Positions 34,456 through 47,133 of a stretch of 64,000 nt of DNA are shown here, piece by piece. Numbering within the stretch: the first letter of the stretch is position 1; each line of letters opens with the position of its first letter. Source of the DNA: Phorcus lineatus. Lineage: Eukaryota > Mollusca > Gastropoda > Trochida > Trochidae. The position numbers and the translations under genes were made by a program. The DNA is taken from positions 26,670,622 through 26,734,621 of the forward strand of contig OV121093.1 of NCBI GenBank assembly GCA_921293015.1, given 5' to 3'. The notes beneath the pieces were generated by a model. It saw only the letters and a list, made by a program, of their open reading frames with translations, was not told where the DNA came from and made no database searches.

Positions 34456-36311
34456 CTTAAGAAGCAAAATGAAATGCCATAGGGTTCGAATCGCAATGGA
34501 ATATACACAAAAAAAGTGAAAAATGTTTTATTTTTATCTCAAGACACGACACAAATTTCGAAACTTTTGAACAAGTAGACTATAAGCAGTGAATGGTTGA
34601 GTGTTAAGTTCAAAGATGCCTTCCAGTTAAAATATAACAATTCTGCAGGTAAAAGTGTATCAAGGTTCAAGAAGCTGGAAGGAATGTTTCAGGAGACGAG
34701 TGCATGCATGTCAAGTGTAATGTAATATTTTACGAACGCTTCAATAGTGACAAAGTCAAAAAACTGCCATACCTCTTGTAAGTAACTTTTTATATCATTT
34801 ATTTAAAATACATCTACATATATCATTTTAATGTAAAAGTTTAAAAAAGGATTTCACAAAATCGTTATTTTGCAGCATGCATTATCTTGTGACTTTATTC
34901 TAATGGGAACTACCACAAATGAATATCTTTAATATTAACAAATGTATGTTTGATATTTTATTTGGTGATTATAAAATTGATAAGAATATAAATGAAAGGT
35001 TGCTGGTTACAACCATTTATTGCAAGTTACGCTGCAAAACCTTTTTTTTTTTTATTAAAACTCACTTATTATTAATGAGTCATCACCTTCTCTAGGAAAT
35101 AAGATATTTTTTGGATATTTTTTTTGTTTTTGATGAAAGGGAACAGTGTGAAAATATTGCTTCACACATGCAAAACATTTACATAAAGTATGTAACTAAA
35201 ATTCATAAAGTTCTTGCAATAAACTGACAGAATTATAAACATATAACAGAGCTGACATGTATTCTTGAATAAATCATTAATTTATTTGTCGGCTGAATAA
35301 AACAAAATGACTATCTTATTAACAGAATAAATAAAATAACCGACATTGATGAAATTGGGCTCTATCTTTCCTCTATTAGAATATATTTCTAAAGAAAAAA
35401 AGGGCAAAGACGGTATGAGTGTCTGTTCTCAGTATTGTTAAACAAAGCATGACCTCAAGGTATGCATCCGGGTATGACCTCAAGGTATGCATCCGGGTAG
35501 AGAAAATGTGCAGTCACGAAGCCGGATATCAAGTTTCTATACAAATTTCTATTTTAGACATTCTATACAAAATGTATTTTTCGCTCCGTGGTAGATAACG
35601 TGTACAGGTAGGCCTATGGAGCTTTTATGAAACGAGTTATGCAGCAAGGTAGATATTATCTAAAGGTAGAACGCAACGAAGCGCGGAGATGACGATCACG
35701 ATAAATTGCTACTGTGGAGTCCATTTTTAATATTATATGTGTCGTCGGTTAAGGTTATCAATTTCAATTATCATATCAATATTACATTAAAGTAAACCAC
35801 TGCAATTAATATGTCAACGACTGTATGTAAGTTTATGGGTGATAGTTATATACTGAGTTTCTATATTGTTATCACTATATACGTTTGCACAGAACTCATC
35901 TGATTAACACATACGAAAATCATATGAATTAAGAACAAACACGTTTTTGTCAGTCAATTATATTATAACTTGACCCTAGGTTCTATGAAATATCTATTCT
36001 ATCAAGAGTTTATATGTTAAACATGTTTTCGTACGCTGATGTCAGTGTCATTGTAGGAAAAAAACGGGAATAGATGGTGTCATGTTACAAATTTAAAGAT
36101 ATCGTTATCACTAAAACAAACTAAAGGTAAATCTAATTGAATTTGTGTTCATTTCATTTCCTAAATATTTGACTTTTTTCCGTTTCATGCCAGATGTATT
36201 ATAAACATTTATATGTATGATAAATACAAAATTTTATGAAAACACACATGGATGCACTTGCGTTTAATTCGAACACACTTCACAAACAATGGGTTTCACA
36301 CAGATAACCAC
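34456..36311. other. gene-free stretch with a small duplication
   Basis: A 25-bp direct duplication (ATGACCTCAAGGTATGCATC and following) lies at about 35449-35499. The rest is AT-rich with no gene recognised. Confidence 0.5.
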
Positions 36312-36318
36312 GTGACCA

Positions 36319-36420
36319 GGAAAGTGGAAGGTTGACAGCCTGGAGAGGAGACACAGTAGGAAAGATGTGCACAGTGTGTGCACGCTGAGAACAACTCATG
36401 GTCGCTTCGTCTGGTCTGAA
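36319..36420 (+). other. weak candidate exon, unrecognised
   Basis: Between a GACCAG acceptor-like site and a GAAG|GTAATG donor, the frame reads WKVDSLERRHSRKDVHSVC then TLRTTHGRFVWSE. It is open for about 34 codons and GC-balanced. The acceptor has a poor pyrimidine tract and no neighbouring exon was found. Confidence 0.2.
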
Positions 36421-36474
36421 GGTAATGTTGTATCTTTGGTTACACTTCTTAAATATCTATCTCTTAAGTCTTCT

Positions 36475-36763
36475 TATCGTGGTGTGGTGGTTTGCGTGCT
36501 TCAGAGACCCTGAGAGCTATGCCAGCTGGAGCTTGCATGCTCCTGGTACGGACACCCAAGCTGGACAGGTCGACGGGTAGAAGCCAGACTAAATTTGAGT
36601 CCATTTAAAACCTGTTGTCTGTCTATCACTATGACTTTCTTTTCTCTCATCCTTTCGATCCCTTTGTCCCTTGTCTGTCAACTCTCTTTTGGATGCTTGT
36701 CATCCACGTGTTTAATAACTGAAATATTGGTGAAAGCACGTTAAACCCCAACTCACTCACTCA
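36475..36763 (+). mobile_element. SINE-like family 2, with target-site duplications
   Basis: CTTAAGTCTTCT occurs just before the element (36463-36474) and just after it (36764-36775). The element runs from TATCGTGGTGTGGTGGTTTG to CCCCAACTCACTCACTCA. GGTGTGGTGGTTTGCGTGC near the start resembles a pol III A box / tRNA D-arm, but I could not find a convincing B box. Confidence 0.9.
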
Positions 36764-36775
36764 CTTAAGTCTTCT

Positions 36776-38240
36776 ATAGCACTTTTCTTAGATGAAATAA
36801 TAGTTTACAATGCAGTGAATGATATTGTGGTTAAGTCTCTAATTTCACTTTGGTTTTTACTGAATTACCTCATGAATAACAAAAAGCCATTCATTGAGAT
36901 TTCACTTTTCACTTGATAGAAGCTGACTTCCTTGTGAGCATGAATATGGTAGAATGTTTGCTAGTCATAGCAGGTTGTGGAGGGTCTATATGAGTGTCTA
37001 TTATTTGCGGTGTATATGACTACTGCTGGCATAATACTGCTATTAACACTTTTCCGCATCGGAATATACTTCCGAACTGAATGTATATATGTTGGAAAGA
37101 ATAATTCTGGATTTTAACCCGCTGAACGGTTTTAAAGCATTTAAGTCACGTTGAGTCTAAACAAGTGCACAGCCTCTGTCATCCTGCTTGGTTGGTTGAG
37201 GGTCTATATGAGTGTCCTTTGCAGGTTTTGTCAAGAATTTGCAAAGGAACATATAAAAACGGTTGATACACAAAATTAGTGTCTTAAATCATAAAACAAC
37301 AGTCAAATAAAATATTGTAACAAAGAGACCAGTTTAAATTTAAACAACATAATCTTACTTTGCTTATTTTATGTGCCCTCCAACAGAACAACATAATGAT
37401 ATGGTGTTTGGTTTTATTTAACAAACTGCATCATACGAGATACGTAGAGTAACAAAGATCAGATGTAAGTCATGGTTTGTGGTAAAAAAACCCGGACAAT
37501 GCCACTCGCCGATGACACACATTTATTTTGGAATAAACTTATATACGGCAGACGCAAACGCAAACTTGGGTTGGTAGTGTTTGGTAGATTATTTAACTTG
37601 TGTTCATGGAAGTTGGTAGCAGAATTTGGACGTTTTTCTCATTATTTGGACGTTTTCTGATTATCATCGAACACAAGAAAAACACATATTAGAGGTAAAA
37701 ATTCTAGTTTTGAAAGACGAATTCCGTAATTCAACACTTAAGGAGTTTGGTCTGTTTTAAGCCACTGAAAAATCATAAAACATACTCTGTGTCATTTATG
37801 TGATCCCGATTTTGGCAAAGGAAAAACTTTATGATTTGTCACTTCTTTGAGTAGTTAATCAATGGCTTTACTCTAATTGGTTATATAAATGAAGTTTTAA
37901 TTCATACACAACAGCTGATTAATTGGATTTTTCAAAAACACTTCTTGCCTAAGTACTCATTAATTATTTCCGGGCACCTGTTAAACTTGAATAGATATAT
38001 CAGGTAACATTTACTCGTCTAATGTTGATGTATCTTTCACAATACAGAGGTAAGTCATTTGAACATAAAGTGAAAAAGACCTGCAAGAATCAGTCTAAAC
38101 AGTTTATGGGGTATGGGGAGGGGGGGTGCTTATGTGATGATATTTTGAAGTAATGGCTAATTTAAGAGGGAAATCTTAACTAAATGAATCATATTTTATT
38201 ATATTACTTTTGATGTTTTTATAAACCTTTAGGATCCAAA
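36776..38240. other. gene-free stretch, nothing recognised
   Basis: AT-rich. An acceptor-like TTTAG at 38228-38232, just before TRIM copy B, suggests a 5'-UTR intron whose first exon I could not identify. Confidence 0.4.
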
Positions 38241-40509
38241 ATGGCGCCAGCAGGAAAGGTACGTTACGGCTTCCTTACTTGTAGTGTGTGTATCGAAGCT
38301 TATTAGCGACCGGTAGGCCTTATATGTCGGCATTCCTTCTGTATGAATTGTCTGGGTAAACATCTACAGACTAAAGCAGAAGCTGTGGGAAACAAGTCCA
38401 TCCCCTGTCCCACCAGTAGACAAGAGAAGAGTGGAAGAGTGTCGGGGCAGCTGAAACCAGGACTGCTTCTAACTGGACTCATGGATGACTCGGTTGAACA
38501 AGGTAGTATAATACATATCAGCCCTTTTAAAAGGTGTTTGAGCAAAGAAAAAAGGTTGATCCTATCCCTGTACTATGGGATAAAGGGTGGCTAGAGGCTT
38601 TTCAATAAGGCTATTGGAAAGATATCTCTAAATTAAACAAATGAGTTTTTCTTCTAGGTAGTTGGGAGTAACATGAATATAATGACCCTTAACCCAGATT
38701 TATAACATATCAGAACAAGCAACAGTTACCACTTATTTCGGGAACGTTATTATGACTGCATGAATTACAATGTGTTCCCTTTATTATCAAACAGAAATTA
38801 TTGTAAACATGCATTTACCAGTTATTTCTCACAACTTATTCTTTTCAATGCCTGTTATCTAACAATAATAATTTCCAGAATCTGAGCAGTGCCTGGTATG
38901 CAAAGAGGAAGGGAAGACAACTCCAGCCACACACTGGTGTTCAGATTGTGAAACTTTTTATTGTGATGGATGTCTAAATCTTCATAATAGAATACCAAGC
39001 CTCAGGAAACTCAGTTACAGACAAAAAATCTCAACAGAGAAGGTCATTAACGTGTAAGGAACATGACGAGACGATGAAGCTGTTTTGTAAGGACTGCAAC
39101 AAACCCCTGTGTAAAATCTGTCGCAATGTTTATCACAAAATGTGTAAAGAGGTCATCACATTCAAGATTCACCTGATAGAGGTGGAATCAATACTTCAGG
39201 AATGTCAACAAAACCTGGCTGAGAAAATGGATTTGACAAATGTCCAGATCCAAGAGATAGATTCACAAACACAAAACATGATTGCTGACAGGACAACACT
39301 TGAATCGGATATAAGGAAAACCATAAAAGAAGCAATTGATGCACTGAAACAGAAGGAAGATCAGCTGATTAAGAAGGTGAAGGATCAAACAGAGCAAGAC
39401 AAGGAGCAGTTGAGGTCGATGATGAAGACAAAACAAATGGATCTACAGTTGTACCAGCAGCAGTATCAGTCCATTCAGCAGGCCCTGGAGTTGGCGGATG
39501 AGGCGCAGCTGTTTGAGTTGTATCTGTCGTCTGGATCAAGAGCAGATGTCACAGGAAGACAGAGGAAGGACAGGAAAGATTTAGCTGACATCAGCAAAAA
39601 ACACAACCTTGGTCAACTGAAGAAACAGATGGAAATGATGGTCGTGTTGATAAACAAATTGGATTTAAACATTGAGCAGATTGTGAACATAGACCTGACA
39701 ACATCTCCTATATCAGATGAAATCATCGACGCAAACCTTAATGTGGACGACAGTTGCAGTGTTAGAGATGGTTTGGTCCTGAATATTGCTGGAACAAAAG
39801 TCACAGTTTTTGCTGATTGCTACTCTCAACGTCTGAAATCTTTTTTCTCTAAAGGAGGACAGTCATGTTCAAGTGTACTCAAATTGCCTGGTGATCCTTG
39901 GTCTTTAACAGTTATCAGTGTAGGCAAGGTAGCTGTGTCTCTTCCATTGTCTCAACAAATTATTATCTTCGCTGTAGTCCTGATCTGGAATTCCTGTCTA
40001 CAATACAGACAAGTAAGAACTACAGAGGTCTGTCTACTCTGGATCCGTCAACACTGGTAGCAGGTGCTAATAATCCATCCTCTGTGGATCTGATTGATAT
40101 GAACGGAACCATCTTGAAGACCTTCACAACATTTCCTGCAAAACGACAGAGCTTCATCGATCCTTTTTACATACACGTAACTAGACAAGGCACTATCTTG
40201 GTGTCAGACTTTGGTTCGAAGTCTGTCATCCGTCTGACACAGTCTGGTGACATTGTATTCACATACACACCTACTGGAGACAGAGCATTGGTATATCCAC
40301 GGGGAATAACATCCACCAGTACAGGAGACATTCTTGTAGCTGACTATCGGGGACATAAAGTAATTCATCTCAGTAATTCAGGGAAGTTTATTAGAAACAT
40401 TCTAACTGAAAAGGATGGTTTAGATTATCCAACTGGTCTATGTGTTGATGAAGACAAACTTTGTGTTATGTTGTTGTATAAAGGTTTACACAAATATAGA
40501 TTTTGTTAG
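38241..40509 (+). pseudogene. TRIM-NHL-like RING/B-box protein, copy B (pseudogene)
   Basis: Exon 1 (38241-38502) encodes the RING. It has a TAG stop at codon 22 (38304-38306, Gln in the paralogues), CPTS instead of the zinc-binding CPTC, and ~21 nt missing after it. Exon 2 (38879-40509, TTTCCAG|AA) encodes B-box 1 (CLVCKEEGKTTPATHWC) and B-box 2 (CKEHDETMKLFCKDC). Then come a long coiled coil (~39150-39660) and the NHL propeller with HVTRQGTILVSDFGSKSVI and GDILVADYRGHKVIHLS. An 11-nt deletion between the B-boxes (near 39013) shifts the frame, and a further frameshift lies near 39970. The 3' propeller is complete to the KYRFC end. It shares gene structure, splice phase and sequence with copies A and C. 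Confidence 0.9.
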
Positions 40510-43154
40510 AAGCATATGGAGCTCTTTCATTTAATTTGAATTGGAGTTACAATTGTGTGACCATTGAGACCAATCTTTGTGTCGCAATTATATAACAAAA
40601 TGAATTAACTGAAATTTTTAAAACATAACTTCAAATGTATTTGATTTAAAACTGAAAAGATTCCATATTTTGAGATTTATAATTCATGATCACAATTTAG
40701 AAAAACTATACTATTATCAAGCCTTTTGTTAATTTCAGTAGTTTCAAATTCAACATGGCTATTGCCTGATTAATAAGTGTGCAGTTCCGCTTTCCTGTTA
40801 AGTGAATCAGAGCTAGTAATAAGATGTAATTCAAACAGTGAGAGTAAGAGTTCGACCAGTTATAAGAAGATAAATAGCAGATTTTATGAAGAGAGGCCTT
40901 TTATATGCTTAAACATTTTCGGGTAATTAAGAAAGTTTTATCTTTCATTTACGACTCATTTAATTGATTTTGTTATGATAATAAGTTATCGATTAATCCC
41001 TACAATGACCTGATAACTACAAGTGAAAGAGGTCGGGGGACGTCTCTACACGTCTCTACTTGGCATGTGCAGCGAAAGCTTCGTACTTCTTGTCCTCAAA
41101 CGGTCGTTGTTTTTTAAACGGATTGTTGTCATGTTTATTTACATTGATACATGTATATGATTCCTATTAGATACAAATAAAGTATTTTAGAAAACACATG
41201 ATATCTGTCGTTTTACTGTGATGTAGTTGATTACACTTATCCTAGTTGATACTTTGACTTTGTTGACTTTTGGCATAGAGTTTGTTGCACACTTTCTTTC
41301 ACAAACTTTATTGATTAAATTGTCTTCAAAATGAATTCTTCCATTCAAAATACTTTCACGTTTCCATTTGAATTATATATCATTAGGTTATTTGAGTTCA
41401 AACACAGCTCTAAGGTGCTAGACTGCTGTCACAGTTTTAATTATATCAAACTAACAGTTATAATAGGGGAAAAGACAGGGGTTGAACTTCACTGAAGTTT
41501 GGAGTCGCATAGTAAGAAACCTTAAAGAAACGTCATCCATGGTTTTCATAAAATATAGTTTATTTTTGATAAAACCCATATCAGTTGGTATGAATTCAAA
41601 ACATCACTCTTATTGACACAAACAAACCCCCAATGACAAAAAAAATGAAACCCTTTCCTGTTTTCGATGTAAATCTACAAAAATCTTAACTATATACTAT
41701 TTTAGATGGGTCGTTGTCCTTTTTTTTCAAAACCCATAACGACTTTTCTTTTACCTTTCTGAATTTTCAGACAGTATGGGTAATAATGAATTTAAGACAG
41801 TCGCAAGATGTCATCAAGAGTTTACAACCATTAAGTTCAACCCCGTAAGTTAAGATTTAAACCTTGAAGTTTCGTCCCTATGATCTCTTTACTCACCAAG
41901 TGCTATATCTCTTTATTTGACCAGTTTAAAATTAGTATTTTAACTTTTTTTATTAAAATTAGTAATTAAATTTTTTTATATCGTATATTTATATTGTATA
42001 TGTATACGGAATGAGAATTAATTTATTCCTTACCTGATGTGAAAATAAATAAACATGATCAGAGAGAAGTCAGAAATCTAATTAATCATGGAAAACAAAA
42101 ATCAGAACGAAGGTTATAACAACAATACAAAACATCGTATTTCATCACACGATATGAATCATACAATCGAACAATCATTCAGATTGATAACACAAACAGT
42201 AATCTCACAAACAAATACAATAGAAATACTAAGAAATTTACAATATTGATAAATAATCAAGAAAGCTGTTGACGAAATTGAAATAGAAAAAAATCTAAAG
42301 GAGGGCCCTTAAAAAATGCTTATATTAGTTTTCATTACAGAGTGTACAGACACTACACACTCATACAGCGCCTCATGTCACGTGTCTAGTCGCCAAGCGA
42401 GGCGAGTCATCCATGTTGGGGTGGACCGTAAATATTTCCTGGTCAAAATATCTGGGATTAAAGAACGACATTTTGTAATTGAATTATATATTTGCCGATA
42501 TTTAACTTATCAATGATAAAAGCAAGGTATTAAAGATATGTCTGTATTAGCAAATGACAGTTGTCAGTTTCTAATTTCGTTCTAATATTACCAACAAAAA
42601 TATCCGATCTTCACAAATTATGTACACATCAATGTGAACCTTGGGACTATTTATCTCGTTAATCCCTCATATAATTAAAATCAGACCCTTGCAATACGTA
42701 AGTGACTTGATTTACACCATGCACAGTCGCACAGCAGGTTGTTGAGGGTCTTGATGGGGGGGGGGGGGGGGGGGGGGGGGTCTTCTGGAATAGTTCTTTT
42801 TAACTAAGCAACGAACATGTTATGTACGAATGCAAAGCAAAAATCAATAGTTAATGGTTAAGTCACCAGGCAGGTAGTTGTGGGTCTGTACGGGTGCCTG
42901 TGCAGATATCTATGTAACCTAACCAAGTGATACAGCCGGGTAGTTATGGTGTACGCGTCGATAGTCACAAAGCTGTAGGTAAAGGGTCAAGATGTGGGAC
43001 TACTGAAGAGTCCGTTGAAATATGATTCATACCTCGGCGGTAAAGTTTTATGAAACTGATAGAGTCTGATATCACTGTCACATATATGGGTGTCTCTATG
43101 GTTATCTAGATTAATAACCATCTGGAATAATTAAACCTGTACTGTAAGCAACGT
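40510..43154. other. gene-free stretch with a poly-G tract
   Basis: It holds the 3' flank of TRIM copy B, with an AATAAA-like signal at about 41176 on the plus strand, and a run of 25 G at 42756-42780. The frame at 42316-42516 follows a TTTCATTACAG acceptor-like site but has no recognised motif. Confidence 0.45.
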
Positions 43155-43368
43155 GTAAAATCTAAATATTCCAATACTCGTAGCCCTTATCATCTGCAAT
43201 AATTGAATTCGTAGTATACTAAGTGTAAAACAAGTCTACCCGGATGCACGGATATATATATATATATGTATATATAACACATGTTTATGTTTAGAAACAA
43301 CGCATTATCGGTTGTATGTATGTCTCTTCCGCTGAGCTGAAAGCACTAGCCATTAAAATGGATTTTTC

Positions 43369-43429
<61 letters not shown>

Positions 43430-43515
43430 GGTAGACTTGTTTTACACTTAGTATACTACGAATTCAATTATTGCAGATGATAAGGGCTATGAGTATTGGA
43501 ATATTTAGATTTTAC
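43155..43515. repeat. inverted repeat, 91-bp arms, almost identical
   Basis: The left arm 43155-43245 and right arm 43426-43515 are reverse complements with essentially one difference (ACTCGTAGCC against ACTCATAGCC). The arms include TCATCTGCAATAATTGAATT and ACAAGTCTACCCGGAT. The 180-bp spacer holds two TA microsatellites (about 43251-43276 and 43370-43425). No ORF. It is either a MITE with long termini or a templated fold-back formed during repair. Confidence 0.9.
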
Positions 43516-44933
43516 TTATAAAAGCTAATCAAATAAAAATATGATGGCATTTAGCTGTTTTTTCAAGGATTTCTGAAAACACATTACATACGTTATCCAT
43601 CTGTAATATTTTTCCTAAAGAGCAAAATGTTTGTAAAATGATTGGTTTTGGTACATTTTCAGATATTTCTATATTTCTAAAATATATACTTAAAAGCACA
43701 ACTGAGGGAGTTTCAAAGATTTTAATATCGACATTCGATAAGCATGAGAGTCATTATATCATTATCTATCAGTAATCGTTTAGATATATATTCTTTATTG
43801 GTTTGTCCTGAATGATTAATTTCTCAACTCCTTGGGGAGTACTTCATACATAATTCTCATTTTCAAATAAATTTGAAATATCAAAAGTGTGCCTTAAAGG
43901 CTCCTGGCATATTTTCATAAGTAATAAAACATATATAAAGAGAAGGAGATTAAATGCGAATTATTGCAAGAAGATCTTTGAAATCAATACATTGGATCCA
44001 TTCAATTATGTGAAAGCCTAAAATCTGTTCATACTAAAATCTGTTTATAATAAAATCTGTTCATACTAAAATCTGTTTATAGTAAAATCTGTTCATACTA
44101 AAATCTGTTCATACTAAAATCTTTCATGGGGGGTGTTCATGGGTAAAAGTGTATTCGTGTAAATTTACAAACAGAAAACACTTTTGGTGCAACTCTGTGT
44201 GAAAAACAATATGTACTTTTAATAGTTTACATGAGGCAAAACAGTCTACTTCTCATATCGCACATAAAGGAACCTAAGGAACGTTTTTTTGTAGCAAATT
44301 ACATAACGTATTTGAATGTGCATATTCACAAAATAAACCACGTAAATAAAGAGAGTTGGTATTTATAATCGGAAGGGCACATACCTTCTGAAGTGAAGTG
44401 TGGCAAGTTTTTTTAAGGAAGTATATTTTATTCTATGATATTAATAGATATATAAGTAAGACAAAAGAGTCGTCACAAACATAACATAGGTGTAATATTA
44501 ATTGCTTCGAGTCGTTTTCAGTATCGAAACAATCTTGTCTTCATAAATCTGTTATTAGGAAAATGTAATACACAGGTAATGTCAACATGACGACGCCTTC
44601 ATAGCTACATTCATATTATTTTAATGATCGTTGTATTTTTCCATTTCGTGTTCATTAAATCTATTCTCATCACAGTTGTAAGTTAATGGTGACCGAGTCT
44701 CAGGTTTAATAGTGACAGTGAGATATTAGTATTTAATGAGTGCTTCAATTAAGTATAGCAGGTAGCTCATTCCACTTCTTATTTAAAGATTCTAGAAAGC
44801 AATGTACTTGCTTGAATGTGTGTTTTGTTATTTGAGTAACACACGAGATCAATAGATAATACGACACTGTTGATCCTCATGGTCACACCTTTGTACCTTC
44901 ATTTGACTTTAAACGAAAGTTCTCCATCCATAC
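43516..44933. other. gene-free stretch (3' flank of TRIM copy C)
   Basis: AT-rich; a 16-bp tandem repeat lies at 44020-44123. No gene seen. Confidence 0.5.
44020..44123. repeat. 16-bp tandem repeat, six and a half units
   Basis: Unit AAAATCTGTTCATACT alternates with the variant AAAATCTGTTTATA(A/G)T. Confidence 0.95.
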
Positions 44934-47133
44934 CTAACCAAATCTGTATTTGTGTAAAGCCTTGTTACATAATGTAACACATATTCTGACTGCATCAATA
45001 CACAGACCAGTTGGATATTCTAAACCATCTTCTGCTGTCAAAATGTCTCTAACAAACTCTCCTAAAGAACTGAGATGAATCACTTTGTGTGCTTGATGGT
45101 CCGCTACGAGAATGTCTCCTGCACTGGTGGATGTTATCCCCCATGGACTTCTCAGTGCTCTCTCTCCACTAGGTGTGTATGTGAATACAATGTCACCAGA
45201 CCGTGTCAGGCAGATGACAGACTTCAGACCATCATCTGACACCAATATGGTGCCTTGTCTGGTCACATGTATGAAGTGAGGATTAATGAAGCACTGACCG
45301 GGGATAGGAAGTGTTGTAAAGGTCTTCAAGATGGTTCCCTTCATATCAATCAGATCCACAGAAGATGGATTATAAGAACCTGCCACCAGTGTTGACTGAT
45401 CAAGAGTTGATAGACCCCTGTAGTTCTTACTTGTCTGAATTGTAGACAAGAGTTCCAGGTCAGGAGTCACAGCAACTGTGATGATACGTCGAGAGTCAGA
45501 AAGAGACACGGCTACCTTGCCTTCACTGATAACTGTTAAACACAAGGGCTTACCAGATACTTTGAGTACACTTGAACATGACTGTCCTCCTTTACTGTAA
45601 AACGATTTCAGACGTTGATAGTTATAATCGGCAAAAAGTGTGACTTTCGTCTTGTTACATTCATGACCAAACCATATAAAATATGGCAATTGTCTCTTAC
45701 GTTAAGTTTGGCGTTGATAATTTTATCTAATACAGGTGCTGCTGTTAGATCTATGTTATCAATCCCCTGAATGTTCAAATTCACATCCATCATTTCAATC
45801 TGTTCCTTTAGTTGAGCAAGGTCGTGTTTAAAGCTCATGTCAGCTACATCTGCTCTGTCCTTCCTCTGTGTCCCTGTGACGTCTGCTCCTGACCCAGACG
45901 ACAGATACATCTCAAACAGCTGCGCCTCATCCTCCAACTCCAGGGCCTGTTGGATTGACTGATACTGCTGCTGGTACAGCTGTAGATCCATTTGTTTTGT
46001 CTTCATCAACGACCTCAACTGCTCCTTGTCTTGTTCTGTTTGATCCTTCACCTTCTTAATCAGCTGATCTTCCTTCTGTTTCAGTGCGTCAATAGCTTCC
46101 TTTATGTTTTTCCTTATATTTGATTCAAGCATAGACCTACTGACCAATAGGGTTTTTGTTTGTGAATCTATCTCTTTGATCTGAACATTTGTCAAATCAG
46201 TTTTCTTAGACAGAATGTGTTGACTTTCTTGAAGCCTTGATTTGACCTCTGTCAGTTGTTCCATGATTGTGATGACTTCTTTGCATGTTCTATGAGCAAT
46301 ACTGCAGCAGACAGTACATAAAGGTTTGTTACAATCTTTACAATACAACTTTATGTTCTCATTATGTTTACTACAGAAGAATTTCTTCTTTTGGGGAGTT
46401 CTAGCTCTGGCTCTGGTTACAACTTTATGTTTCTTTAAGTTTGGCATCACATTGTGTAGTTTCAAACATCCATCACAAAACAAAGCCTCACATTCGGAGC
46501 ACCAGAGTGCGGCTGGAGTTGTCTTCCCTTTTTCTCTGCACACTGAGCAATGGTCAAGTCCTGGAGTACAATAAAGTAAACTTATAGTTAAAACAAAGAA
46601 AACATTACTAACATAGATGACGTTTACTATCTTAGAGATTGTCTAGGTATTTGGCAATCGTGACAATTTAATGTCAATTTATGTCTCTGTATATTGCAAA
46701 GATGATGTAAATAAACCCAAATGCATCTAACGTTAAATAATGAATATTAACAATTTACTTCACTAAAAACAATTTGCTTCATTTATGAAATGTAAGAAGG
46801 TATCCAAATGGTAGCTCATTATCCATAAAACAGATATTGTATATCTGTACCTTGTTGGATTGAGTCCATAAGTCCAGTAAGAAGCAGTGATGGTTTCAGC
46901 TGCCCCGCCCACTCTTCCGCAGGTCTGTCAGGGTGAGGTACTGGGGTCTCTTGTCTACACGTGGGACAGGGGATAGACTTGTTTCTCACAGCTTCTATTT
47001 TAGTCTGTAGATATTTCCCGAGACAGGTCTCACAGAAGGAATGCTGACATGCAAGGGTTACTGGTCGCTGATACACTTCCATACACACACTACAGGTCAG
47101 GAAGTCGTCCTGAAGCTTGCCTGCTGTCGCCAT
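44934..47133 (-). CDS. TRIM-NHL-like RING/B-box protein, copy C (one frameshift)
   Basis: Exon 1 is 47133-46851: a full C3HC4 RING with Cys14, Cys17, Cys29, His31, Cys34, Cys37, Cys56 and Cys59 (CSVC, CQHSFCETC, CPTC). The 290-bp intron has a CAAG|GTACAG donor and TTGTACTCCAG| acceptor in phase 1. Exon 2 (46560-44934) gives B-box 1 (CSVCREKGKTTPAALWC) and B-box 2 (CSKHNENIKLYCKDC...CCSIAHRTC). A ~170-residue coiled coil follows, then an NHL propeller ending GITSTSAGDILVADHQAH...KYRFG. The family acts as RING E3 ubiquitin ligases with the propeller binding RNA or protein. The only lesion is a missing base near 45648-45651, at GLVMN. Adding one base to 1910 nt gives exactly 637 codons, so this is either a recent pseudogene or a sequencing error in a working gene of about 636 residues. 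Confidence 0.88.
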
